Of a DNA stretch of 64,000 nucleotides, positions 47,330 to 59,002 are shown one piece after another. Location: contig OX578152.1 in assembly GCA_951213105.1 (NCBI GenBank), positions 70,196,180 to 70,260,179 of the forward strand, in the 5' to 3' direction. The stretch's first letter is position 1. The number at the start of each line of letters is the position of its first letter. Below the pieces are notes generated by a model that was given only the letters and a program-made list of their open reading frames with translations, searched no databases and was not told where the DNA came from. A program made the position numbers and the translations under genes. The stretch comes from Amaurobius ferox (lineage: Eukaryota > Arthropoda > Arachnida > Araneae > Amaurobiidae).

Positions 47330-47957
47330 TTAAGTAACTTGTTTTTGTTTTAAGGAAGGCTAGAGATTTTACTAATATCAATGCTTTAATTTGCTTATTT
47401 AATTATTTTGTTCGACCATTATTGGAGCACGGTTTTTTTATTTAGGACCTTTATTATAGTGATTCAGTTCATGTGACGGAAAAGGTTCAGAATAAGTTTG
47501 TGAGGTTACTTTATTTCAATGGTTTATACTCAGGTAACATTTATTCTGTGTATCTAAGGGACTTGTTTGGAATTAATTCATTAAAATCTAGGCGGAACAA
47601 GTAGTGTATGGTGTTTTTTAAGAAATTACTAAACAATCAGATTGAGTGTAGTGCACATTTAAATGTTATCAATCTCCATGCTAGCAAACCTAGTTTAATG
47701 TGTCATACGTCATTTCACATTCCAGCTAATGTTAATCGCAATTTTTTGAGAAATTTTTCCGTTTTTAAATTTTATACGTAATCTAATTTATGTTCTAATA
47801 GCATTGATGTATTAGCTATGTCTGAATTTTTTTTTAAAAATGCATGTTTGAGCATTTTACTTTGATGCATATGATTCCCTGTACTGTGATCATTGTAATT
47901 AGACTTGTTCCGTTATGTATGACAGAAATAAATAAATAAATAAATAAATAAATAAAT
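47330..47957 (+). mobile_element. Non-LTR retrotransposon 3' end (jockey/I-like)
   Basis: From about 47350 one plus-strand frame reads ARDFTNINALICLFNYFVRP, then LLEHG, VTEKVQNKFVRLLYF, LRDLFGINSLKSRR and LLNNQIECSAHLNVI, ending near SVFKFYT. This is the conserved C-terminal block of jockey-type reverse transcriptases: the 'RP-LEYG-W' motif, then the VQ-F-R helix, then the LF-L-RR helix. Three stops (47443, 47599 and 47779) show it is dead. A tail of seven or more AAAT units (47926-47957) marks the 3' end of the insertion. The catalytic domain is missing, so this is a typical 5'-truncated LINE copy. Confidence 0.8.
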
Positions 47958-48519
47958 ACTTACAGCTTAAATTGCTGCAAAAATAATACAACTAAAATAT
48001 GTAAGAAGCAGCTACAATACGCAATTAATATTTAGTATCACTGTATTATTAATCAGATACTATTAAATGGTCATTGTATACTGCTTTTAACAAATTTTTT
48101 TAGTTACTAATACTTCTCTTTTAATATACTTGGTATTGCAGGGAAAATAAATTCGGATTTTCTTCCCTTGAGTTAGCCCTAGAAGCTGGATTTTCCGCTC
48201 ATTAGCTGAATTCGTTTTAAATCCTCTTTTAGGGAATTTGGGAGCAAGCAGTACGATTCTTAATGTAAGTTTGGGATTTTTAAACCTGGTTTAAACTTCG
48301 GACTTTTCTTTTGCACTTACAATTAGTTTACTGCATGCATTTTTTTTTTATTTTTTCTACACAGCATTTTTATATAGTATTACGGCTAAATTTTGTTTCA
48401 ATCACAGAAGAATGTTATATTTTAATACAATATTTTAGCATCAAATATTATAATAAGAATTTATTAACTTTTCGTATACATGCAATAAATAATTTCTATA
48501 TTTTAAAACAAAAGCAGTG
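47958..48519. other. AT-rich stretch with nothing recognised
   Basis: A 69-codon frame (48311-48520) has no domain. No gene is called. Confidence 0.4.
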
Positions 48520-48625
48520 AATAATACATCTTAAAATAAAATCGGGGAGTAATATTTTAAAATAAAGAGAGATAGATTTTAAAATAAAAGGGATGAGTAA
48601 TACATTTTAAAATAAAAGAAGTGAG
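48520..48625. repeat. About 28-32-bp degenerate tandem repeat
   Basis: Four units ending in 'TTTTAAAATAAA' with G-containing spacers. Confidence 0.7.
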
Positions 48626-48845
48626 TTCTGTTAAGAAAAATATTGCTAATATATGACCGACAAATAATCTTCCTTCAGCTTTAACAGTTAATTATCAATA
48701 TCTTATTCAACAACCGTTGTTCATTTGAACCGAATGAAAACCTTACTAGAATAGAATATCTAAAAACTGTAGGGCTTACATAAAAGGAAAGACTGAGAAG
48801 CTCAATGTATAAAGTATCATTGTGCCACTCAAAAATCGGTGGTTA

Positions 48846-48953
48846 GATTCCCTGAATAGATAGTTCCCTGAATAGATTCCCTGAATAGATAGTTCCCTGA
48901 ATAGATTCCCTGAATAGATAGTTCCCTGAATAGATTCCCTGAATAGATAGTTC
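48846..48953. repeat. 29-bp tandem repeat, about 3.7 copies
   Basis: The unit 'GATTCCCTGAATAGATAGTT' plus 'CCCTGAATA' is itself an imperfect doubling of TTCCCTGAATAGAT. Confidence 0.92.
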
Positions 48954-49064
48954 TTTGCAATAGCTTGCAAGCAATCTAATCCTGAAGGTGTGATTCAGTG
49001 CATTACTGATATATGCATAATACTGAATGGGGAATTGTACAAGGACCCTACGATTTACGTATTT

Positions 49065-49237
49065 TCAAGTACGAATTATGTATTTACAAGTACATTTAAT
49101 GTATTTACAAGTACGATTTATGTATTTACGAGTACAATTTATGTATTTACAAGTTCGATTTGCATATTTACAAGTACGATTTATGTATTTACAAGTACAA
49201 TTTATGTGTTTACAAGTACGATTTATTTATTTACAAG
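49065..49237. repeat. 21-bp tandem repeat, about 8 copies
   Basis: The unit GTATTTACAAGTACGATTTA(T) keeps a frame encoding YVFTSTI repeats for about 60 codons. Flanking sequence shows no gene, so I treat it as a minisatellite. Confidence 0.9.
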
Positions 49238-50082
49238 TGAACACTGAGTACTATTAACAAGTATTTCACTGAATTAAAGTACATTTTATTTCTTTGTGTA
49301 TCTTAAACATGAAGAAAGATAAATCTTTTTAAGGATGAAATTCCTTATGAGTGATTTCAATTTTCGGAAAGAATCATTTTTTATATGCAAAGACGATCTA
49401 AATAGCTATGAACGCCCGCCCACTACTATCCGTCAAATCTTACTTTGTCTCATGACGGATTACTATATCGAAGGGATTTTGGTAGGTTCATTTAGGATTT
49501 GGATCCAGATGCAACTATTTCAATTTCATGTAAGTCGCCATAATGTAATGCAGCTTACTTATTTGACAAATATCGGATGTTTTTAAAGCTACGATTGAAC
49601 GGAATTATATTATTTTAAATATAATCTATAAAATTATTTCTGACAGATAAGCATACTATCTCAAAATGTATATCAAAATCTGAGTCTGAGAGTAATAACA
49701 GTTACTTGATGCCCACCGATTTTCTTAAATCTCTGTATACAAACTGACAGTGCCAACTTAAAGCATTCGTTAGATGGCAGATAAAGTGTACTGATTTAGG
49801 TTTCCTTATAAGAAACTGACAATAAAAGTTTCTTTTCGGAAGCTGGCAAAAAACACTGCATTAAAACCAGTGTTTGTTATCATCTTTCGTATATTCACCC
49901 TTTTATTACAAATTATTTATTTGGAAAAATTCATAAAATCGACTGGTAAATTCCCGAAGGAAAACGTATTAAAAATTATTGTCTGATAAGGCTCAAGTTT
50001 GATTGTCGTAATTTTGCTTGTGTACGTATATACGTATGAGTGCGCACACTTACGTTCGTGCGCTCACCAATGGATACACTTG
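49238..50082. other. Stretch without recognised gene
   Basis: Short open frames only. From about 50020 a GCGTATAC/GTGCGCAC-type repetitive sequence begins, and a SINE has inserted in it. Confidence 0.4.
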
Positions 50083-50093
50083 CGTATATATAT

Positions 50094-50297
50094 AACTGCC
50101 GCCGTGTTCACGCGAAGTACGATCACGTTAAACATGTGGGTCCGTAAGTCCTTCCGAGAGGTTGGTGGTACGGTCCCTGTGTATGCCTCCCCCACTGGGT
50201 TTCGGTCTAAATTGGGTGACACTTCCCGGTCGTCCAAACAGTTACCTTACACCTTTCTGGTAGGTCGGACGGTCTGGGTCTCAACAACAACAACTTC
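50094..50297 (+). mobile_element. SINE, 5'-truncated copy with 11-bp target duplication
   Basis: The body starts at ACTGCCGCCGTGTTC and ends with (CAA)n, matching 55260-55478. Identical 11-base sequences CGTATATATAT flank it at 50083-50093 and 50298-50308. The duplication and the truncated 5' end are the mark of LINE-driven insertion. The promoter head is missing. A 136-codon frame crossing it is incidental. Confidence 0.9.
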
Positions 50298-50420
50298 CGT
50301 ATATATATGCGTATCAGTACGTACACTTGCGTACACATGTGCCTATCAATGCGTGTACTTGAGTACATGTGTGCGTATTTATATGTGCAGTCCGCGGCCG
50401 TCTTACTGACTCAAATGTGG
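50298..50420. repeat. Degenerate GCGTAC/GTGCG-rich tandem sequence
   Basis: Phrases such as 'GCGTATCAGTACGTACACTT' and 'GCCTATCAATGCGTGTACTT' continue the sequence seen before the SINE at 50025-50090, so the SINE split an older tandem array. Confidence 0.7.
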
Positions 50421-53115
50421 CCCTTGGTTTATAAAAGTTTGAAGATCACAGGTCTAAGCTCCATCCATCTACAGCCAAACTTGAAAACTAGATGGATGTT
50501 TCAAGTAAAATAAAAATTGTTGAGCCAATATTGGAAATAGAAGCTGAAATAAAAATGCTTAGGGACCCCTCCATTCTCCTCCGGAATTTGGTGCTGAATC
50601 AAAATCAGCTATCATCTGAGTAGATCTTCATAAATAGATGTTTCAAAGAAAAGTTTGATGGTAAAAAAAAATTGTATGTTTGCCACCAATAACAGTGATC
50701 TTTGATATCTGCTAAGGTTTCACAATAAAAACTTGTCCTGTCTCAATAAATTTATATCTCCTTGTCACAAATGACAAACAGTAATATGTCATAAGAGAGT
50801 TTAACTGTTGGTGTTGGATACAACTAGATAAAATAATAAATTTTTAATTTGCATTTTTTGAACAATTTACTTTTTTTATTATTGATGAGCCTAGAAGTGA
50901 AATCCATTTTCCACTCCTAGCTCAGCAAAATCAACATTTGCCTGAATTTTGTTATTTTTTTACTCGAAAATTACAATAGGAAAATGAAATTTTGCATATA
51001 TACGTGAAATTGCACGCATATTTGCAGAATAATAATTTCAATTATTAAAATGAACTGCAACAGGGCGTAACATCCATTTTTAAGCTGCGCATGCTCACTA
51101 CATTTCATACAAATAGCGTATATAAATAAAATAATAGCTTAGCGGCACTTCGGATATGAATAACAATTGCTGTATAAAAGTTAAATAAGAATAATCCAAT
51201 ATTAAGCTCCACTACCCTATTTCTTACACAGTTTCAAAAAGGACGTGACGAAACAGAATACTATATACCATGGAGTTAGGGTTACACTTTATTTCCACGA
51301 CACATACAATATTAAAACGCAAATCTATGGCAATACGTTATTGTGATTTAAATGTGTTACTTTGATTCCATAGTTTTCCTGTATTCTAATTCATTTAATT
51401 TACTATCCGAATTTTGTAAACTTATAATACTATTTTGTATTGTAATTCTCCCATATTGAAATTAATTTTTATACTTCTAACTTCATAAGTTTTAATTTAG
51501 AAATATTTCTCAGCTGGCAGACTTTATACCCGCAGATCCAGTTAAAGCTAAGGCATTTTGTTCAGTGTTTCTTTCAGGCAAACGGCATGAAGGGGAGGGG
51601 CCGAAGTCTCCTCCCCCACTCAGTATTCGCATCCCGGAGACATTTTATGTTTAACTAATTTCTAATTATGTGACACATCATTTAGATATATTTATATAGG
51701 GCAAATAGAAAACTGTCCCCTTAAATTTCATTCGCCTCCCCCGCCAAAAAGTCCTGAAATAAACACTGGCAAGTGTTAAATTATATATACCGCTTAAATT
51801 ATCCGTTTCAAAACACTCTAGTTTACAGAATAGATGCATACATAATACATATATTTAATATTGTATTAGATAGTTTATACGCACGAAATATTCCCCCGGC
51901 GACATGCTTGAAAAAACGTCTATATTTGTAACGACACGTGTTTCACATTGTTTCTCGCTTCCCATATTTTCCCACTATTTGACAGGCTTTAAATAAACAG
52001 AACATAGCTCACGTCTGGCCGTTTAAACTTTTCACGAGACATAACACTATAAATTTATTTCAAATGCCAACGCGCTGAAAATTGAAGTAGCTGTTGTGGA
52101 AAATTCCTATAACAGCTTGGAAATAAAAATGTTTTTTTTTTTCCCCTTTTTCGATAAAAACATACAAGGTAATGGAACAAAATTAAGTGTCTGGAGAACT
52201 TAAAATGACAAACCGGATTAAAATTGCCCCTGTGTTTCTACAAACACATATTCGATTGGTATAAAAGATCGAATGTAAACATGTTGGATAGTTTTACTGA
52301 GAAAAGTGGAAGGAGTTTTTTGGACAAGGTTTAGGGTATGCATTTGAATTGTTGTTTCTTCTGTTGAGATTTCAATGCTACTTAAATGATGGGTGAAAAT
52401 ATTTGTTTCACAAATTTCGAGAAAAGTTGCTTCTGTTAACGAAAATTAAAGTACCTATATGAATATGAACATTGAAAAATGTATCAATATATAATGTAAT
52501 AACTAATTATTATTTTTTTTTTTTGCCTTTTTGTCTCATATTTGAAGAAAACGACTTTATATGTTTTTAATGTATTCTTATATAGGTCTCCATTTATATT
52601 TTATATTGGCATTTCTTTAACTTTTTGCTTACGGGTGGGACAGCGTCCATCCCAAACGAAGAACCTCTCAAAAAGACAGGTATTTCACATACCCTATTCC
52701 TGACAGTTTGATCCTCCTTTGCAGGCATTGGCTGGACGCCAATGTGTTGAACAGTTGCACTGCTCAAGAACTGTGTAAAACAAACATTCGCAAAACAAAA
52801 TTGTTTTTTTTTTTTTTGAATGACTTGCTTTCTCTCTTGTACAGTTGCTCTCTTGAACAGTTTAGATGAGGAAGAATTCAGCTGAATACGGAATTGCTAA
52901 AACAAAATGTTATTAAACTATTCCATTTGTTACGGTTTAAATTTTATTCACTTTAAAGCAACTCTTTCAAAGCTGAATGATATTATCATTTCTCTCGAAA
53001 TCACAGAACGAAACATTATAATGAATGCTGTGAAGTTATGAAATGTATTTAGTGAAACTGAGTGTGTTCCTTGACGAAAAGGTAACATCGTGAGCGATAA
53101 TTGCCAGAGTGCTAT
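50421..53115. other. Long AT-rich stretch with nothing recognised
   Basis: About 2.7 kb without a convincing open frame, RNA gene, terminal repeat or match to the other families in the window. It could hold intron or unique sequence. Confidence 0.45.
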
Positions 53116-53116
53116 C

Positions 53117-53583
53117 ACTTTCCTTATATGCATAGTACAATGTATTAGGGGAAGTATTGTTTAGGGGTTGAAAATTCGGTTCGAGTTTTTGACGAGAGAA
53201 CGCACTTTAAGCATCCCTGAACTCGAATCAGTTGTTTTTGAGTTGATGTCAGTGTGTGTTTGTGTCCATGAGTCTGTGGAAACGATATCTCACAAACGAC
53301 TTGAGCGTTTTAAATGAAATTTTTTACAAAAATTGCCATTACTGCATACTGGAAGCCTGTTGATTTTAAACGTAATAAAATGTTCGGAAGACCCCCAAAT
53401 TTTTGAATGAAATTTCGAAAAAATCAGAACCTTCAGTAATGTTTGGTAAATAATCATGTTTTATGTAAATTTTCACTAGAAAACGATTGACATAACTTTT
53501 AAATCGCTAGCGTAAACCGTTCTCCAGGTCCAGACATTGCGCTTTTTAAAATACATTTATCAAAAAAATCGCTTAAAATTAAG
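53117..53583 (-). mobile_element. Family A element, right half, inverted
   Basis: On the minus strand it ends in the family A terminal hairpin (plus image CACTTTCCTTATATGC... near 53117) and carries the GTGTGTTTGTG tract, 'AAACGATATCTCACAAACGA' and 'AGAAAACGATTGACATAAC'. It breaks off at 53583 in the middle of the element, five bases before the next copy starts. Confidence 0.8.
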
Positions 53584-53587
53584 AACA

Positions 53588-54450
53588 TCTGATGTGGGCA
53601 ACACATGACTTTCCTTATATAATGCAATGAATTTACGCCATTGAATTTTCTTCAATTAGTCGTCAGTTTTATTGCTTTAGCGTCATTTTTATCATTTGGC
53701 GAGATTTTCATTAATTTGGCAACATTCAAAAATGCCGCCAAGTTGGCAATATTCCGCTGAATTCGTCGCCAAAATCTTTCCAAGTGCTATGGACGGAGAA
53801 ATAAGTTATTCTTACAACGGATAAATGACTATTGACGTTCAAATACAAAAGTATTACTCAAAGTATCTTTTCTCGTGAAAGAAACGAGTTAGATCCACGA
53901 AAATGATATCATCAAATTCATCGCATGATATTACACATGAAAAGTGAACATGTTTCTTAACAGTTAATTTTTTTTTTTTAATTTATGGGATTTTTTGATA
54001 AATTTATTTGAAAAATGTGCAATATCTCGAAAACAGTTCATGCTAGCTTTCTAAAGCTTATGTCAATCGTTTTCAAAGGAAAAATTACATAAGAAATGTC
54101 TATTTGCGTAACTTTATTAAAGGTTTTGATTTTTTGATGATTTTTTCAAAATTTCACGCGAAAATTTAGGGGGTTCTGAACATTCAATTGGGTTTTAAAA
54201 CAATAGGTTTCCAGTATTCACGGATTGTGATTTTTGTACCAAATTTCATTCGAATCTCTCCATTCGTTCTTGAGATATCGTCTCCACAGACTCACTGACA
54301 CACATACTCATACACACACAGACATCACTTCAAAAATGTACGATTCGTGATCAGGGATGTTTGAAACATGCTCTCTCGTCGAAAACTCGAATTCGAATTT
54401 TCGACCCCGTCACAATACTTTCCTTATACATTATGTATATTAGGAAAGTA
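53588..54450 (+). mobile_element. Family A non-autonomous element, copy A8 (full length)
   Basis: It starts TCTGATGTGGGCAACACATG and ends TATTAGGAAAGTA. It lacks about 50 bp near the left end compared with A1 (the 'CTACTTTTACAG' region is absent). A CACA tract is present at 54297-54321. Confidence 0.82.
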
Positions 54451-54689
54451 ATAATGTATAAGATCCACGGTACTGTGTTTTTAACGTTGAATTGTACATT
54501 TGGCAATTTTCCAGATGACAACATGTAATACAATTTCAAAGTACCAATTAACTTATATTTCACACAACATTTATCAGTTATCATTAAATTAACAATTATC
54601 AGTAAAATAACAATTATCAGTAATGATAACGTTATCAATAAGCGATATAGTCTATATATTAAAATATTATAATACATAATTTATCAATT

Positions 54690-55185
54690 AGGCATTTTTG
54701 CAATTTTGACAAAATTTTGGTCAATCTGGGGCGAAATATCGCCAAGATGGCGATATACATTGCTAAATTATTTGCCAAGTTTTCAAAATACATCACCAAG
54801 TGTTACAGACAAACAGAGGGAAAAACATTTCTTATATACTATAATGCCTGTCATATACCGGAAAATCAGAATTTGCAAAACATTACTTCTCATTTGGCGT
54901 CATTTTTAATAATTTGGCGACATTGTTGCCACTTTGGCAGCATTTAAAATGGTCGCCGAGTTGGTGACGTTCCGCTAAATTTCTCGCCAACCGTTACAGA
55001 CGGACGAAGAAATGGGTTATTCTTATAGTCTATTCTTATGTTCTTTCCAAGATATTGAACTTTCATCAATCCGCTGTCATTTCATTGATTCAGAGTTAGT
55101 TTCATCAATTTGGCGAATTTTTATCAATTGGGTGACATTTTCGCCAATTTGGCAACATTTAATTATTCATTCACACAGGAAAGCT
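54690..55185. repeat. GGCGA-rich left part related to families A and E
   Basis: Phrases such as 'CGAAATATCGCCAAGATGGC', 'CATTTGGCGTCATTTTTAAT' and 'TTTCGCCAATTTGGCAACAT' recur, as in the left half of family A and in 60047-60580. It is interrupted by a SINE at 55190. Confidence 0.6.
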
Positions 55186-55189
55186 CTTA

Positions 55190-55478
55190 CGGGCGCGGTA
55201 GCCCATTGGTTAGCGCGCTGGAGTTGCACTCGGTAGGCCCGGGTTCGATTTCAGCCACTGCCAAAACTGCCGCCGTGTTCATGCGGAGTACGATCACGTT
55301 AAACATGTGGGTCCGAAAGTCCTTCCGAGAGGTTGGTGGTAGGGGAAGGAGGGTACGGTCCCTGCGGATGTCTCCCCCACTGGGTTCCGGTCTAAATTGG
55401 GTGGCACTTCCCGACCGTCCAAACAGTTACCTTACACCTTTCTGGTAGGTCGGACGGTCTGGGTTTCAACAACAACAA
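55190..55478 (+). mobile_element. SINE with tRNA-like head, near full length
   Basis: The head has box A 'TAGCCCATTGGTTAGCGCG' and box B 'GGTTCGATTTC' about 30 bases later, so it is a tRNA-derived polymerase III promoter. The body includes 'GTACGATCACGTTAAACATG', 'TCCGAGAGGTTGGTGGTAGG' and 'GGTCGGACGGTCTGGG', followed by a (CAA)4 tail. The same body is found at 50094-50297 and, inverted, at 63285-63628. The flanking duplication is not clear. A 112-codon frame through it is incidental. Confidence 0.88.
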
Positions 55479-56079
55479 AGTATCTTTCTCATGAACGGAA
55501 TGAGCTAGATCCACGAGAATGATGTAACCAAATTTATCGCATGATATTACATATGGAAAGTGAACAAACGTATTTCACAATAGTTAATTTTTTTTTTATT
55601 GTATGAGACTTTTTGATAAATTTATTTGAAAAATGTGCAATATCTCGAGAACGATTCGGGCTAGCGTTCTAAAGTTTGTGCCAATCGTTTTCTAATGAAA
55701 AATTACATGCAAAATGCCTATTTGCGTTACTTTAAAAACATTTAGGTTTTGATTGTTTGATGATTTTTTCAAAATTTCACACGGAAATTTTGTGGGGTTC
55801 TGAAAATTCGATTGCATTTAAAATCAATAAGCTTCCAGTATTCATGGACTGAAATTTTTGTACCAAATTTCGTTCGAATCGCTCCATTCGTTCGCTAGAT
55901 ATCGTCTCTATATGCTCACTGACGCACACACACACACACACACACACATCATCTCAAAAACGTTTGATTCGTATTCAGGGATTCTTGAAACGTGCTCTTC
56001 TGTCGGAAACTCGAATTTGAATATTAGACACCGTCACAATACTTTCCTTATACTTTATACTATGCATATAAGGGAAGTA
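55479..56079 (+). mobile_element. Family A element, right part (copy A9)
   Basis: It begins at 'AGTATCTTTCTCATGAACGG' right after the SINE tail and continues through the AATATCTCGAGAACG core, the CACA run (55925-55948) and the end 'GCATATAAGGGAAGTA'. Sequence normally left of this point is missing, so the SINE lies at a deletion or replacement point. Confidence 0.78.
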
Positions 56080-56880
56080 AAAAAAATGTATAAACTATTG
56101 TGAAATATGTTTACTTTTCATATGTAATATTATGCTACACATTTATTAACATTATTCTTGTGGATCTAGTTCGTCCCATTCACGATAGAAGATACTTTGT
56201 GTAATAGTTTTGTATTTTACCGCCTAACAGTTCACCGACCGTCATTTATATATAAGAAATGATCTGCACTCCGTTTGTCTGTAACAATTCACGATCGAAC
56301 TGGACGACTAACAGCAAAATATCGCCAACTGGCAGCAAAATATCGCCAACTTGGTTGAACTTTGTCAATTAGGCAAACGATAGGTGGGTCCTTTTTTCGC
56401 GCTACGCACTTTAGCGAAATATATATATATATATAAAAAAATTATATATAATTATTTATTAATTATATAAATAAATAAAAATGAAAAATAATAAATTAAG
56501 TCAAAAACATTAGAAAAATCAAAAAATCGGAAAATAAGATGCATTAACATTAATGTTTTGAATTTTATTTTTGCAAAAAAATGTAACTTTTGTCAGTATT
56601 GAAACTACAATTTGAGCGCCCTTATAATGGTGTATAGTGGCATTCTCGTTTATCCAGTTTTCCTATGAATTACTTGTTTAGTAAGAAATTTCATCTTTGA
56701 TTCATGTTCATATTCAGGATTGCATATATGGGATGTTCATATTCTGAATTGCTTGTCCGCTTAGACTCACAGCTTAGTCTCCAGCTTAGACTCACTGGAT
56801 GGGTCTGGAAGTATTACTGTGAACGTTCGTACTGCCTCCCTGGTGGAATTTCGACTTGTTCATTCCGATGCTTCTAGATT
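56080..56880. other. AT-rich stretch with GGCGA-type traces
   Basis: 'AGCAAAATATCGCCAACT' is doubled at about 56312-56350. No gene is recognised. Confidence 0.4.
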
Positions 56881-57239
56881 AAGCTGTTGAGGTTGATCGT
56901 GTATACACGTGGTGAAAGAAGAAGGGTTCACGCCGCATGGTAATACAAATTTCTTAATGTATCCTATTTTCATTTTTTGTTGCCTGTAGTCTGAGTTTAA
57001 GCATTTATAGTAATGTACTATTGCTTAATCTGAAACAGGCTTTTGTTTGGATTAATTAGAATTAAATACTCAGACCTGAAGATGAATTTAATTCTGATTA
57101 ATCATCGAATTTGGGACGGTGATGTTCTTTTCTCTTATTGGCATTATGGCCGTGAATTTGCCTCTATGGTGATGTTAATATTACTTGAATTGTATTTTTA
57201 TTTTTTTTATTTTTACATAATTCTTAATATTACATATTT

Positions 57240-57243
<4 letters not shown>
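56881..57243 (+). mobile_element. Possible PLE 3' tail ending at (TA)n
   Basis: Non-coding sequence contains 'AGACCTGAAGATGAA', reminiscent of PLE 3' tails, and runs directly into the (TA)n at 57244, as the Naiad tails do. No reverse transcriptase sequence is visible, so the call is tentative. Confidence 0.3.

Positions 57244-57290
<47 letters not shown>
57244..57290. repeat. (TA)n microsatellite
   Basis: TA run of about 47 bases. Confidence 0.95.
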
Positions 57291-57292
<2 letters not shown>

Positions 57293-57901
57293 AAAAAGAT
57301 AAAAATAAAAATAAATAAATAAATAAAAATAGAATGACTAATTTAAACATGTTCAGTGTCATACCCTGGTGGTTCAAAAACAATACGGAGGAAAATAAAG
57401 TAAAGAAGATAAAGAAAAGAAAAGAAATATCAGGCAAAAGGAAAACAATGCTACCATATAAGGCAAAATGATCTTAATTTTAAATTATCAATACACATGA
57501 ATTTATCAACATTCAAAAACGATACATACAAATCAAGTTCAAACATCAAAGGATTATCAAAATCTGGTGGCTCAAAATATTAAAATGGCAAAAATGAAAA
57601 TAAGAGAAAAAGTGCAATCCGAAAATATGAAATTGGATAGAACCTCTGTGGATCCAGCTTTTCAAGGATCTTTGCATCCATAGAGGTTCCAAATGTGTTT
57701 CGCTCAAAGATACAGCCACATGGCCAAAACATCGTCAAAAGATCCGACACATTTCCAGACTGTAACATAAATAAAAATAACAAAAATAATAGAAAGCAAA
57801 TAGAAAGAATATGATGAAAGTACATATAGCAAACATATAAGTCATCTAACCAACAATCCACAAAGATTCAGATAGAAAAAACAATCATACCTTTCTTCAG
57901 G

Positions 57902-57903
<2 letters not shown>
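57291..57903 (-). other. Segment between two (TA)n runs, possible minus-strand PLE tail
   Basis: Read on the minus strand it starts at the TA run with 'TCCTGAAGAAAGG' and is T-rich and non-coding. It could be an inverted PLE tail, by analogy with 25241-25821. There is no protein evidence. Confidence 0.25.
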
Positions 57904-57967
<64 letters not shown>

Positions 57968-57998
57968 CCCTTGTGTGTATATATATATATATATATAC
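57904..57998. repeat. (TA)n microsatellite pair with TGTGTG spacer
   Basis: Two TA runs (57904-57964 and 57978-57998) separated by 'ATCCCTTGTGTG'. Confidence 0.95.
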
Positions 57999-58091
57999 AC
58001 ACAAAAGTTGTTAAAATTGTAAAAATTAGATAAAACAGAGAGCGAACAACATTTAAGGCGCCTAGCAGCCGTAATCACGCGCTCACCAAAA

Positions 58092-58308
58092 TATAGATTT
58101 CTCCAAAAAAAATAAAAGAGAATAGAACAAAAAGGTACCACAAAGTGCTCGGGAGGGGTTGTGACCCCCCCCCCCCCGGCTTGTCTAAGCATGCTTTAAC
58201 CGGGGAGTGGGGGTCACCCCCCCCCCCTGGCCACTTTCTGCTACCTTTTTGTTCTGCCACTTTCTGCTACCTTTTTGTTCTATTCTCTTATTTCTTTTGG
58301 AGAAATTT
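58092..58308. repeat. Inverted repeat with C-run centre
   Basis: 'AGATTTCTCCAAAAAAAATA' at 58094 is complementary to 'TATTTCTTTTGGAGAAATTT' at about 58289, and 'GAGAATAGAACAAAAAGGTA' to 'TACCTTTTTGTTCTATTCTC'. The arms are about 45 bp. The centre holds two C-runs and 'GGGGTTGTGACCCCC'. A 24-bp doubling ('GCCACTTTCTGCTACCTTTT') lies in the right arm. Confidence 0.8.
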
Positions 58309-58336
58309 GTATATATATATATATATATATATATTA
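58309..58336. repeat. (TA)n microsatellite
   Basis: TA run of about 26 bases at the right edge of the inverted repeat. Confidence 0.95.
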
Positions 58337-59002
58337 TAGCGAATGAAATAATTTAAAATAATGTGTTTGAATTTAAATAAGTTCACCTAAATCAATTTAT
58401 TTTAATTCATATTAATTTAATAAATTATATTTCTGCAAGTTAAAATGAAATTTGACGCAACGAAATTATCAGATCTCCAAACGTCTACGTTAATAAAGCC
58501 GGCTGTAACTAGAAAGTACTTTTGTTCACAATCCTTCATCATCGTATACTGAGCATGCGCAGTGCTATCAGCGTTCTTCACCATCGTATACTGAGCATGC
58601 ACACTGCTATCAGCGTTCTTTGTTTTATCCATTCTTGTATTCATCGCTTCAGGCGAAACTCAATGCAGCTGAGCAACACGGGCCGCTAATAAGGCATTCA
58701 ATGAAATGCAGAAACACACCACACGTTTGGAAAGAGATAAGGGAAGGATGAAGTATTCCTACAAGAATTTTCGGATTCTTTGAGCGAAGAACTCTTGGGT
58801 GAAGTGAATACTCTTGCATTGTCTGAATATTTGCGCGGTTCAATTTAATTTATAGGATGAATTGGTATTTAAATTGAGTATGATTTTGAATGACTGAATG
58901 GGACGAATATTTTATCTTTGCTTCGATAAATATTTATTGCTTTTGTTTGATAATGTAATCGAAATATGAATTATTTTGGGTAGAAAATTTATATAAAAAA
59001 AA
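58337..59002. other. Spacer with a 46-bp tandem doubling
   Basis: 'CATCGTATACTGAGCATGCG' at 58540 recurs at 58586 as CATCGTATACTGAGCATGCA, each followed by 'CTATCAGCGTTCTT'. The rest has no recognised gene. Confidence 0.5.

Noticed and set aside
49999..50409. 136-codon open frame
   Set aside because: It runs through a SINE and tandem repeats and has no protein similarity.
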